Shown piece after piece: positions 23,767 to 32,214 of a stretch of 64,000 nucleotides of DNA. Each line of letters starts with the position of its first letter. The first letter of the stretch is position 1. The DNA is from Paludibaculum fermentans. Lineage in GTDB: Bacteria; Acidobacteriota; Terriglobia; Bryobacterales; Bryobacteraceae. The position numbers were made by a program, and so were the translations under genes. The notes under the pieces were generated by a model, which worked only from the letters and a program-made list of their open reading frames with translations, had not been told where the DNA came from and made no database searches. The stretch is from positions 8,757,501-8,821,500 of the forward strand of contig NZ_CP063849.1 of assembly GCF_015277775.1 (NCBI RefSeq), written 5' to 3'.

Positions 23767-25061
23767 CAGCGGAATTTCAGATCGACGTTTCGTGGTTAGC
23801 CGAGGCCTATGGCCCGATCGAGATCGGCAAGACGGCGGCATCCCTCAGCATCCGGATTGGCGAAGAGACAGCCACGCGCATCGAGGACGACTGGGCGAAA
23901 ACGGTTCAGTCTCAAACCAGAGTGGCGGCCTATCCGCTTGCAATTTGGCTTGCCTCCTCGTGGTGGAGGTTGCGCTGGGAAGCGCGCCCGTTCAAAGGTG
24001 TTCCCGGCACCTCCTGGCGCATGGCTCACGAACTGCCGGCTGCCGGTCACGGCTTCCTGTGGCCCCCCCTCACCTTTGAGAGCGATGGGGAGCGAATTCT
24101 GGCGTCCTGCCGGCCGACACGCCCCTTATCTGGAGAACCGCTGCGCTACCTGGCGGACTTTCGAGAATCGATTTCCGCTTCCAGTTTCGAGCGCACCATC
24201 GATGATTTCCTTGATCTGGTTCTTGCCAGATTGGCTTCATCGGGAGTTATGGGGACAGAGCTCGAAGCAATCTGGAAGGAAGTCCGCGAGGAGCGGCAGG
24301 ATCCCGAACTTGCACGGCTACGCCAGTTGGAAGCGTGCCTCGGCTTCGAACCAGACGGAGCCCCGGAGGACGTCCTGTCCAGGCTGACCCTATTGGACAG
24401 TGCCGCCGGCCCCGGTGCGATCAACGAGATCGCCCCGATCTGCTCCGGGCCGGATCCTGCCCAGGCCTTGGCCGAAATCGAAGCGTTTGCCTCTTTGCCC
24501 GGGGTTCACGCCAAAGTCCAAATCGCCGCCAATCCCAGTTGGGAGGGAGCTGAGGTTGCTCCTTGGGTGATGGGGCGCGAGCTCGCCCGACACGTTCGTA
24601 GAGAAAGCGGCTTAGGCACCGGTGCCATGTCGGATGGGGCTCTTGCGGACTTGATTGGCATGAGCAGCGAAGTATTTGGGCAAGTACCCGAATATCGCTC
24701 TCCTCTTGGGTTGGCGGTTAGGGCCGATCAGGACACTGGCCTGAAGCTTCTGTTCCGGAAGCGAAACCGTCCCGGACGCCGATTTGAGGCGGCGCGATTT
24801 CTTGGGGAACAAATCAGGTCGAATGCTGAAGAGATCTGGCTGCCTTCGACCGACACAAGCACCGTGCGGCAGAAAGTCCAAAGAGCTTTCGCCGCTGAGC
24901 TTCTGTGCCCCATTGATGCGCTTTCCGAGTTCCTCCGGGACGACTACTCGCCAGCGGCGTTCGAGGCGGCGTCCGAGACCTTCGGCGTCTCCGAGCGGGC
25001 TGTAGAGAGCCATTTGGCGAACAACCACCTGATCCCCTCCGATTGGGTCTCCGCTGGTTAA
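23763..25061 (+). CDS. hypothetical protein with degenerate ImmA/IrrE-like C-terminus
   Basis: A 432-residue protein starting at ATG 23763, four bases inside the stop of the preceding frame. The early region contains Trp-rich patterns (IWLASSWWRLRWEARP, WRMAHELPAAGHGFLWPPLT) that I associate with an uncharacterised two-gene family. The C-terminal 130 residues recall ImmA/IrrE metallopeptidases in order (RFEAARFLGEQI, then RQKVQRAFAAELLCPIDAL, then FGVSERAVESHLANNHLIPS). However, the zinc-binding HExxH is not there: the expected helix reads RFEAARFLGE. It would then be a non-catalytic relative. The tight coupling to a small upstream gene resembles toxin-antitoxin or immunity modules, but no function is established. 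Confidence 0.65.
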   Translation: MTAEFQIDVSWLAEAYGPIEIGKTAASLSIRIGEETATRIEDDWAKTVQSQTRVAAYPLAIWLASSWWRLRWEARPFKGVPGTSWRMAHELPAAGHGFLWPPLTFESDGERILASCRPTRPLSGEPLRYLADFRESISASSFERTIDDFLDLVLARLASSGVMGTELEAIWKEVREERQDPELARLRQLEACLGFEPDGAPEDVLSRLTLLDSAAGPGAINEIAPICSGPDPAQALAEIEAFASLPGVHAKVQIAANPSWEGAEVAPWVMGRELARHVRRESGLGTGAMSDGALADLIGMSSEVFGQVPEYRSPLGLAVRADQDTGLKLLFRKRNRPGRRFEAARFLGEQIRSNAEEIWLPSTDTSTVRQKVQRAFAAELLCPIDALSEFLRDDYSPAAFEAASETFGVSERAVESHLANNHLIPSDWVSAG

Positions 25062-25393
25062 TTGTGCGAGTGGACTAAGAACACCCATGCCTTCTCCTTC
25101 CGGCTGTTTCTGACGGATCGCCTATCTGGGGCGAGTAGACCTTGGCTGTCCTACGGCCCCGCGTATCTTTGGATGTGCGGTGCTGGGTGTCATGGAATCG
25201 GGAAACAAGCCATGCACCATCCCGCAGTTCGCGCTCCGATGAGTCATTGCCATCTCTCGACACTACACGCTGACCAATGCGTGGCATGTCTGAAGACACG
25301 GACTAACTCTGAGTTGTGCTTGCCCCAGCGAGCGCCATCCCGCCAAACTCCGGCCCGTCGGTTGATACAATGAGCGCGCAAAGGAGACTCACG
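25062..25393. other. intergenic region upstream of Gfo/Idh/MocA gene
   Basis: No coding frame is recognised. Close to the downstream gene, TTGATACAAT (about 25362-25371) contains a -10-like TACAAT; the same GATACAAT occurs upstream of the oxidoreductase gene starting at 40500. Confidence 0.4.
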
Positions 25394-26818
25394 ATGTCAG
25401 ATTCAAAAACTCGCAGGTTCTTCCTCGGTGCGCTGAGTGCTGCGTCGGCTGTTCGCGTCTGGGGCGCCAATGACAAGGTGAACGTCGGCATCGTGGGCCT
25501 GGGCGGCCGCGGCAGCAGCCACCTCAACACCTATTCCGGCTTGGCCGAGGCTCAGGTAGTCGCCATCTGCGACGTCAACCAGGCCGCACGCGAGAAAGGC
25601 CAGGCCGCCCTGGCGAGAAAGAGCCTGGAAAAGGCCACTGAATTCGAGGACATGCGGCAGATGTTCGCCGACCCGAAGGTCGAGGCGGTCTCCATCGCAA
25701 CTCCCAACCACTGGCACGCGCTTTCCGCCATCTGGGCCATGAAAGCGGGCAAGGACGTCTACGGGGAAAAGCCGGCCTGCTACAACATCCACGAAGGAAT
25801 GCGGATGATCCAGGTGCAGCGCGAGACGAAACGCATCATGCAGGTGGGTTCGCAGCATCGGAGCCTGCCGTTCAAGATCAAGGCGATCGAGGCCCTCCAG
25901 CAGGGTCTGATCGGAAAGCTCTACATGAGCAAGGCGCTGTGTTACAAGCTGCGCCCCTCCATCGGGCACACGCCGGACACGCCCACGCCCCCCGGCGTGA
26001 ATTGGGATCTGTTCCTGGGGCCCGCCCCCATGCGGCCCTTCAACCAGAAGCGCTTCGCGTATTTCTGGCACTGGTTCTGGGATACCGGCAACGGCGATAT
26101 CGGCAATCAGGGCGTGCACGAGACCGGCATCGCCCGTTGGGCACTGGGCGATCCCGTGTGGCCGAAGACGGCCATGGCGTTCGGCGGCAAGTTCGGCCTC
26201 GATGACGACACGGAGACCCCGAATACGCTGACGGCCGGCTTCAGCTATGTTAGCGAGCAACTCGTCATCGAGGTGCGCGGCAAAATGACCAACGGCGAAG
26301 GCGTGCGGCAGGCCCGCGTAGTCACGGCCGGACCCGCGCCCGGTGCGCGCGGCGGACAGCGGCCCGCGGCCGGTGCGGCGCCCGCCGAGGCTCCTCCCGC
26401 CGCTCCAGCGCCTACTCAAGTGGGACCGGCGAGCAATCCGCTCAACGTCGGGGTCGGCAATCTCTTCTACGGCAGCGACGGTTGGGCCGCGATGAGCGAT
26501 CAGGGGTTCCAGGCGTACAAGGGCGATTCCAGCGAACTCATCATGGAAGAGCGGCCCGAGCGCGGCAGGGGCGGCGATTCCACGGGGCTCCACATGCAGA
26601 ACTTCCTGGCTTGCGTGAAGTCGCGCCAAGAGAAGGACCTTCATGACCCCATCGCCAACGCGGTGCCCAGCGCCAATCTGTGCCATCTGGCGAACATCAG
26701 CTACCGCGTGGGTCGTGGGTTGAAAATAGAGCCGGGTCCGATTCCGAAGTTCACGGGCGACTCCGAAGCAGCCAAAATGATCACGCGCCCGGCGTATCGC
26801 AAACCGTACGAAGTGTAA
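25394..26818 (+). CDS. exported Gfo/Idh/MocA-family oxidoreductase
   Basis: A 474-residue protein with a twin-arginine-like leader (KTRRFFLGALSAASAVRVWG), then the Rossmann loop VGIVGLGGRGSSH and the EKP motif in VYGEKPACYNIHEG. The second half has the pattern typical of long acidobacterial and planctomycetal members (YFWHWFWDTGNGDIGNQGVH). About 40 residues (roughly 310-350) are a Gly/Ala/Pro-rich insert absent from the paralogues here. AAGGAG lies 7 bases before the ATG at 25394. Export by the Tat pathway would carry the folded, cofactor-bound enzyme to the periplasm, as in glucose-fructose oxidoreductase; this is inference. The substrate is probably a plant-derived sugar. Confidence 0.87.
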   Translation: MSDSKTRRFFLGALSAASAVRVWGANDKVNVGIVGLGGRGSSHLNTYSGLAEAQVVAICDVNQAAREKGQAALARKSLEKATEFEDMRQMFADPKVEAVSIATPNHWHALSAIWAMKAGKDVYGEKPACYNIHEGMRMIQVQRETKRIMQVGSQHRSLPFKIKAIEALQQGLIGKLYMSKALCYKLRPSIGHTPDTPTPPGVNWDLFLGPAPMRPFNQKRFAYFWHWFWDTGNGDIGNQGVHETGIARWALGDPVWPKTAMAFGGKFGLDDDTETPNTLTAGFSYVSEQLVIEVRGKMTNGEGVRQARVVTAGPAPGARGGQRPAAGAAPAEAPPAAPAPTQVGPASNPLNVGVGNLFYGSDGWAAMSDQGFQAYKGDSSELIMEERPERGRGGDSTGLHMQNFLACVKSRQEKDLHDPIANAVPSANLCHLANISYRVGRGLKIEPGPIPKFTGDSEAAKMITRPAYRKPYEV

Positions 26819-26983
26819 TGCCGGCCTGAGTCGGCGTCCGGGTGGAATCTCAATGTCGGGCTGTCGATGCGGCCGGTAGCGGCCGCCAGGCAACTCGGTC
26901 GAGTTCCACCCGGTCCTCCTCAGGTCGAGCCGCTGTGCCGTGGTTCTTCAGCAGCCCACTGTGGCTAGTTTCTGTGCCAGGTC

Positions 26984-27139
26984 ACAGGAGCCAACCATCC
27001 CAACGCTCGGCTGTCCACCGGACCTGCTACCGTCCAGGGCAGTTCCCGTTCCGGCCAGAACGCTCGCCGCCACGGCCTCAACGCCCGTTCTTTCCCAATC
27101 TCGGAAGAGGAACGCACCCAGTTGGACGTTCGGGCTCTT
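26984..27139 (+). pseudogene. fragment of the 'NAQLSTGP' family
   Basis: The plus frame reads TGANHPNARLSTGPATVQG, then GQNARRHGLNARSFPISEEE. This is clearly related to the N-terminal third of the gene at 126-791 (NAQLSTGP, QNARRHGLTA, ISEED). No start codon lies nearby and the similarity ends about 45 residues in. It is a decayed copy lying between the oxidoreductase gene and the ROK repressor gene, in the otherwise empty 26819-27193 stretch. Confidence 0.65.
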
Positions 27140-27193
27140 CCGCCGGATCGACATCGCCGGGACGGACGCGGCCCGCCCTCGGGCTCGGCCCGC

Positions 27194-28366
27194 TCACCCC
27201 AACTGCGGAGCGGCGAACAGCCCGCTCAAGGCATGCCGGATCGCGCCATGCAGGAACAACTCCTCCGCCGACATCCTCGCCGGACGGATCTGCGGTTTCC
27301 CGGGCAGCGTGCCCACCGCGTTCGCCATGGATGGGTAAATCAGGTCCCAAACCTCCGTCACGCGCCCGGCTAGAACGACTACCTCCGGATTCAGCACCAT
27401 CACAATGTTGGAAATGCCCAGCGATAACTGCGCGGCAGTTTTCTGGAATGCGCGCACCGCCTTCCTGTCGCCGGCCTTCGCCGCCTGAATCACCTCTGCA
27501 AAGCGGCTGGCGGAAAACTCGCGGGTTGCATCGTAGTAACCCCAGGTGGCGCGATCGCAGATGAATAACTCCCAGCAGCCTTTGCGGCCGCAGTTGCACC
27601 TGGGCCCCGACGGGTCCACCACCATATGGCCGAACTCCGCCGCGAACGTGGAATTGTGACCCGTGCAGAGCTCGCCATTCACGATCATCCCCGCACCCAC
27701 ACCCACATCGCCGACCTCGAGGAAGACGAAGTTCTTCAGGTCGCCCGCCGTATTGTCCAGCCAACGTTCGCAGGTCGTGGCCAGGTGGCAGTCGTTGGCC
27801 ACGCTGGTCGCAATCCCGGTCGCCGCCTCCGCCGCATCCCGCAGTTTGTAGCCGGAGTAATTCGGCAGCGCATTCATCCAGAGGATCTCGCCGCTCGCCT
27901 GGTTCACCATCCCCGGTACGCTGACACACAGGTGATGAAAGGTGCCCGGCCCTGGCCCCGCCGCGGAGCGCAGCCGCGCCAGGGCAGTGCGGAAATGCTC
28001 CAGCCAGGCGGAAGGCGACTTTGGTGTCCGGAAGGACGTCGACTGCCGGATGCGTCCCGTCAGGTCAGCCACCGCAGAGACCGTCTCGCCCGCCCGGATG
28101 CTGACGCCCACTACCTGGAACCCGTCCGGGTTCAGCGAAAGAAACATGGGCACGCGCCCGCGGCCCTCCGGCTTGCCGCGCTTCTCGCACACCAACCCTT
28201 CCTGAATCAGTTCTTCCACGATGAATGACACATTGCTGCGGTAGATCCCGGTTAGCGCCGAGAGCTGGATCCGCGAAACGGGCTGGTGGGTCCGGATGAG
28301 ATTCAGCAGGATGGCGCGGTTCACCTGCCGCACTGTGGCTGGTGTCGCAGTGTTTGGGCTGACCAT
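27194..28366 (-). CDS. ROK-family transcriptional repressor
   Basis: A 390-residue NagC/XylR-type regulator. Residues ~12-75 form a winged helix (VNRAILLNLIRTHQPVSRIQ, LSALTGIYRSNVSFIVEELI). The ROK sugar-kinase-like domain follows, with the Asp of VANDCHLATTCERW and the zinc site CNCGRKGCWE. The glycine-rich phosphate loop is weak (VGVSIRAGETVSAVADL), as expected for a regulator rather than a kinase. It is divergent from the TonB receptor gene. It probably represses that gene until a sugar or sugar phosphate binds, and it may control its own transcription from the same intergenic region. Confidence 0.88.
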   Translation of the reverse strand: MVSPNTATPATVRQVNRAILLNLIRTHQPVSRIQLSALTGIYRSNVSFIVEELIQEGLVCEKRGKPEGRGRVPMFLSLNPDGFQVVGVSIRAGETVSAVADLTGRIRQSTSFRTPKSPSAWLEHFRTALARLRSAAGPGPGTFHHLCVSVPGMVNQASGEILWMNALPNYSGYKLRDAAEAATGIATSVANDCHLATTCERWLDNTAGDLKNFVFLEVGDVGVGAGMIVNGELCTGHNSTFAAEFGHMVVDPSGPRCNCGRKGCWELFICDRATWGYYDATREFSASRFAEVIQAAKAGDRKAVRAFQKTAAQLSLGISNIVMVLNPEVVVLAGRVTEVWDLIYPSMANAVGTLPGKPQIRPARMSAEELFLHGAIRHALSGLFAAPQLG

Positions 28367-28544
28367 TGGCTGGGCCTCCTTTGATGCTTTAATCTAGTGC
28401 CGCCAACGCTGTTCGCCCGGCCTAACCCTTTGGCGGTCCCCGAATCCGAGGCCGCCAAGGTGCCGGACGAGCTGCCATGCGCCCCACCGCACTGGCCGCA
28501 ATGATAGCGTATCAGCCGTTCTTGCCGGCTGTCACACTTTTGTA

Positions 28545-28589
28545 TTGACTCAAGACAAACTCGCTAATACTATTTAGATGCGAGTCGCA
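28545..28589 (+). promoter_or_regulatory. promoter and candidate ROK operator for the TonB receptor
   Basis: TTGACT (28545-28550) and TACTAT (28568-28573) are separated by 17 bases, a good sigma-70-type promoter. ACTCGC (28559-28564) and GCGAGT (28580-28585) form an inverted repeat flanking the -10 box. TGCGAGTCGCA (28579-28589) is itself a palindrome with one central base, near the expected transcription start. The arrangement suits repression by the divergent ROK protein. Confidence 0.5.
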
Positions 28590-28646
28590 CCTTAAATGTC
28601 TCGCCACGACTGAAGAAATCCACGACGCGACTTCGGGAGGTAAGTA

Positions 28647-31600
28647 ATGAGTGCTACAGGTCACACACTCCATCAGAGTGGGCGATCGCCGCAAAGGCTG
28701 AAGGCCGCCTTGGCCGGCCTGCTGATTCTGTTCGCGGCCGCCCCCGCCTTTGCGCAAGGCTATCGCGCCAGCATCACAGGCAAAGTCACTGACCCCAGCG
28801 GAGCGGCCGTGCCCGGCGCTACCGTCCGAGCCACCGACACCGCCACCAATATCGAAACCAAAGCGGCCACCAACCCGGAAGGCCTCTATGTCATCACCTT
28901 CCTGCTGCCCGGCAGCTACAGGCTCACCGTCGAAGCTACCGGCTTCAAGTCCTCCGTCCGCCAGGGCATCAGCCTGCAGGTGAACGACCGTATGACCATT
29001 GATGTCTCCCTGCAGGTCGGCGAGGTCAAGGACAGTGTGACCGTTACCGGAGAAGGCCCCCTCCTGACGCCCGAGTCAGCCTCCATGGGCCAGGTCATCA
29101 GCAACAAGACGATCGTCGAACTACCCCTCAACGGCCGCAATCCGCTGGCCCTTCAGCAACTGGTCAGCGGCGTGATCCCCACCGGCCAGAGCGGCAACGT
29201 GAACCTGACCCGCCCCTGGGATACCAACGGCGTCTCCGACGTCTCAGTCAGTGGAGCCCCGAATCGCGGCAACATGGTCACCCTCAACGGCGTCTACGCC
29301 AAGGGCGGCAACCAGGTCTCCTTCACGCCTTCGATTGACGCAGTAGAGGAATTTAAGGTCCAGAAAAACTCCTATGACGCCGAGTATGGCCACGCCGCCG
29401 GCGGCACCATCAACGTCGCCACCAAGTCCGGCACCAACGAACTGCATGGCGCGCTCTACGAATTCCTGCGCAATGAGAAGTTCGACGCCAACAGCTTCTT
29501 CGCCAACCGCACCGGCGCCACCAAAGCCAAGTTCCACATGAACCAGTTCGGCGCCACGGCCGGTGCGCCCGTCTACCTGCCCAAGGTATATGACGGCCGC
29601 AACAAGAGCTTCTGGTTCTTCAACTGGGAGTCGGTCCGCCAGAACACGCCGCCCTCCACGACATCCACCACGGTGCCCACCGAGGCCCAGCGCGCGGGCG
29701 ATTTCTCGTCCGTAAGGACCGGCGCCGGTGCGCCAATCCTGATCTACGATCCGACCACGGTGGCCCCGGTCGAGGGCAAGCCGAACACCTATATCCGCAC
29801 CCCATTCCCGAATAACAAGATCCCCACTGACCGGCAGAGCAGCATCGCCCGGAACGTACTCGGCTACATCCCCATGCCCAACCGCGGGGGCGACCCGATC
29901 AGTGGCGCCATGAACTATGTCTCCACCGGCGGCGGCGTCCTCAACTACGATCAGTACGGCACCCGCATCGATCACAACTTCGGCGAGAAGAGCCGCATTT
30001 TCGGCTACGTCGGTATCGCCAACTACGGCGCCGACAACCTGAACCTCTTCAACAACCTCACCACGGCCAGCACATCCTTCCAGAAGACGCGCCTCGCGTC
30101 CATCGACTACGTGCGCAACCTCCAGCCGGACTTCATCCTCAATGCCCGTCTTGGCTACTCCCGCAAGTACGAAGGCACCTTCGCCGGCAGCCAGGGCTTC
30201 AATGTCGCCTCGCTCGGCTTCCCGCAATCGCTGGTCACCCAGCTACCGTTCCAGGTCTTTCCGCAGTTCAGCATCGGCGACGCCACCGGACTCGGCTCCG
30301 GCGGCCCGTCCTACAACGCTTCCGACGGGTGGAACGGCTACATCGGCTTCACCAAGGTGAAGTCCAAGCACACGATGAAGTTCGGCATGTACGCCCTCGT
30401 CCTGCGCGAGTACGACGACCGCGGCGCCAGCTCCGGCAGTTCCGGCAGCTACAGCTTCGGCCGCAACTGGACCCAGTCCGACCCGTTCACCGCCAATGCC
30501 ACCTCCGGCTGGGGCGCGGCGTCTTTCCTGCTGGGCCTGCCCGCTAGCGGCACAGTGGGCGTGGGCGGCTACCAGGCCACCCAGACCACTTACTACGAAT
30601 GGTATTTCCAGGATGACTACAAGTTGAGCAGCCGCCTCACCCTGAACCTCGGCCTGCGCTGGGAGTTCCAGGGACCCACGACCGATCGCTTCGACCGCGT
30701 CATCCGCTCCTACGACTTCGGCTACGTGCCCACCATCGCCTCCGCGGCCCAGGCCGCTTACCTCAAGAGCCCCTACCCCGGCCTCGCCAATATCGACGTC
30801 AAGGGCGCTCCCCTCTTCGCCGGCGTCAACGGCCAGAGCCGCAGCTATCTCGATCCCGAGTACGATAGCTGGGGGCCCCGCATCGGCCTCGCCTACAAAC
30901 TGAACCAGCGCGTGGTGCTGCGTTCCGGCTTCGGGACCTTCTTCAATCCGCGGCTCACCGGCGTCGACCTCGGCGGCTTCAACACCAGCACGCCGATGGT
31001 CACCACCATCGACAGCCTGACGCCCGCCAGCACCCTGGCCAATCCGTTCCCGTCGGGCCTCAACCTGGTGCCCTGCGCCACCCGCAACCCCGAGTGCCTG
31101 CTCGGCACGGGCATCACCTTCCGCAATCCGAAGGTCAAGACACCTGCGGTACTGAACTACTCCACCGGCCTGCAGTTCGAACTGCCCGGCCGCTGGCTGC
31201 TGGACGCCGCCTATGTCGGCTCCACTACACGGCGCTTCAATCCGAACTGGGCGCCGAACGCCCTGCCCGCGTCCTACCTCTCGCTGGGGAACGCCCTGCT
31301 GTCCGCCGTGGCCAATCCCTTCTACGGTCTCATTCCAGCCTCGGCCGGCACGCTTGGCTCCAAGACCTTCCCCTTGTACCAACTGCTGGCGAAGAATCCG
31401 AACTACCCCGTGACCACGAACATGGCCGTGGCCGGCGTGGGCCACAACACCTACCACAGCGCCCAGTTCTCGCTGGAACGCCGCTTCGCCAACGACTTCA
31501 GCATCCTGAGCTCGTACACCTGGTCGAAGCTCATGGCCCACTCCAACTACATGAACCCCGGCTTCTCCGATGCCTTCGAGAACATGGTGGCCGACATCGA

Positions 31601-32120
31601 CCGCACCCAGCGCCTCGTCATCAACGGCATCTACAACCTGCCCGTCGGCAAGGGCAAGCGCTTTGCCATCAACTCCACCATCCTCGATCACGTCATCGGC
31701 GGCTGGCAGTTGAGCGGCGTCGGAGCCTTCCAGTCGGGGGCGCCCATCAAGACCAACAGCAATACCGTCGCCACCGGCCAGTCGATCTTCACCTCCGACC
31801 GCAATGTCGACAAGTGGTTCAACCCCGGAGCCTTCGCCGTCCAGCAGGGCATCGCCCAGCCCTTCGGGCAGCGCACGCTCACCCAGTACCTGAGCCAGTT
31901 CCGCAACCAGGGCATTGCCAACTACGACATCTCGGTCAACAAGTCCTTCCAGCTGGCCGAACGCTTCCGGCTGCAGTTCCGGTCTGAATTCTTCAACGTG
32001 TTCAACCGCACGCAGTTCGCCTCACCCAACGTCAACGTCACCAGCGCCACTTACGGCAAGGTGACGTCACAAGCCAACATCCCTCGCCAGATTCAGTTTG
32101 GTCTGAAGCTGGTCTACTAA
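28647..32120 (+). CDS. TonB-dependent outer-membrane receptor, Oar-like
   Basis: An 1157-residue receptor. A Sec signal ends near residue 36 (LLILFAAAPAFA). A carboxypeptidase-regulatory-like domain follows at about 40-125 (ASITGKVTDPSGAAVPGATV, then GLYVITFLLPGSYRLTVEA). The TonB plug comes next (LPLNGRNPLALQQLVSGV) and then a long barrel with many aromatic girdle strands; the end LRFRS-like strand and NVFNRTQF are typical of acidobacterial 'Oar' proteins. Members import large ligands, commonly glycans, using the proton gradient through TonB-ExbBD. GGGAGG lies about 6 bases before the start. The divergent ROK repressor and the secreted glycosidase-like gene downstream make a sugar polymer the probable ligand. 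A terminator follows. Confidence 0.93.
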   Translation: MSATGHTLHQSGRSPQRLKAALAGLLILFAAAPAFAQGYRASITGKVTDPSGAAVPGATVRATDTATNIETKAATNPEGLYVITFLLPGSYRLTVEATGFKSSVRQGISLQVNDRMTIDVSLQVGEVKDSVTVTGEGPLLTPESASMGQVISNKTIVELPLNGRNPLALQQLVSGVIPTGQSGNVNLTRPWDTNGVSDVSVSGAPNRGNMVTLNGVYAKGGNQVSFTPSIDAVEEFKVQKNSYDAEYGHAAGGTINVATKSGTNELHGALYEFLRNEKFDANSFFANRTGATKAKFHMNQFGATAGAPVYLPKVYDGRNKSFWFFNWESVRQNTPPSTTSTTVPTEAQRAGDFSSVRTGAGAPILIYDPTTVAPVEGKPNTYIRTPFPNNKIPTDRQSSIARNVLGYIPMPNRGGDPISGAMNYVSTGGGVLNYDQYGTRIDHNFGEKSRIFGYVGIANYGADNLNLFNNLTTASTSFQKTRLASIDYVRNLQPDFILNARLGYSRKYEGTFAGSQGFNVASLGFPQSLVTQLPFQVFPQFSIGDATGLGSGGPSYNASDGWNGYIGFTKVKSKHTMKFGMYALVLREYDDRGASSGSSGSYSFGRNWTQSDPFTANATSGWGAASFLLGLPASGTVGVGGYQATQTTYYEWYFQDDYKLSSRLTLNLGLRWEFQGPTTDRFDRVIRSYDFGYVPTIASAAQAAYLKSPYPGLANIDVKGAPLFAGVNGQSRSYLDPEYDSWGPRIGLAYKLNQRVVLRSGFGTFFNPRLTGVDLGGFNTSTPMVTTIDSLTPASTLANPFPSGLNLVPCATRNPECLLGTGITFRNPKVKTPAVLNYSTGLQFELPGRWLLDAAYVGSTTRRFNPNWAPNALPASYLSLGNALLSAVANPFYGLIPASAGTLGSKTFPLYQLLAKNPNYPVTTNMAVAGVGHNTYHSAQFSLERRFANDFSILSSYTWSKLMAHSNYMNPGFSDAFENMVADIDRTQRLVINGIYNLPVGKGKRFAINSTILDHVIGGWQLSGVGAFQSGAPIKTNSNTVATGQSIFTSDRNVDKWFNPGAFAVQQGIAQPFGQRTLTQYLSQFRNQGIANYDISVNKSFQLAERFRLQFRSEFFNVFNRTQFASPNVNVTSATYGKVTSQANIPRQIQFGLKLVY

Positions 32121-32129
32121 CCAACCCAC

Positions 32130-32175
32130 CCAGGGGAACCGGCTCGCGGCAACGCGGTCGGCTCCCCTGGCATTT
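32130..32175 (+). terminator. intrinsic terminator after the TonB receptor gene
   Basis: CCAGGGGA (32130-32137) pairs with TCCCCTGG (32163-32170), with further pairing of CCGG/TCGG and CGCGG/CGCGG-type segments inside, followed by CATTTTTG. It ends the receptor transcript, so the next gene has its own promoter or depends on read-through. Confidence 0.75.
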
Positions 32176-32214
32176 TTGAATTCACCCTGCTGCCTTCCGT
32201 CCGCACTCCACCGC

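Noticed and set aside
29244-31691. Minus-strand frames of 327 and 482 codons inside the TonB receptor gene
   Set aside because: Both are antisense shadows with Gly/Val/Ala-rich composition and no recognisable domain.
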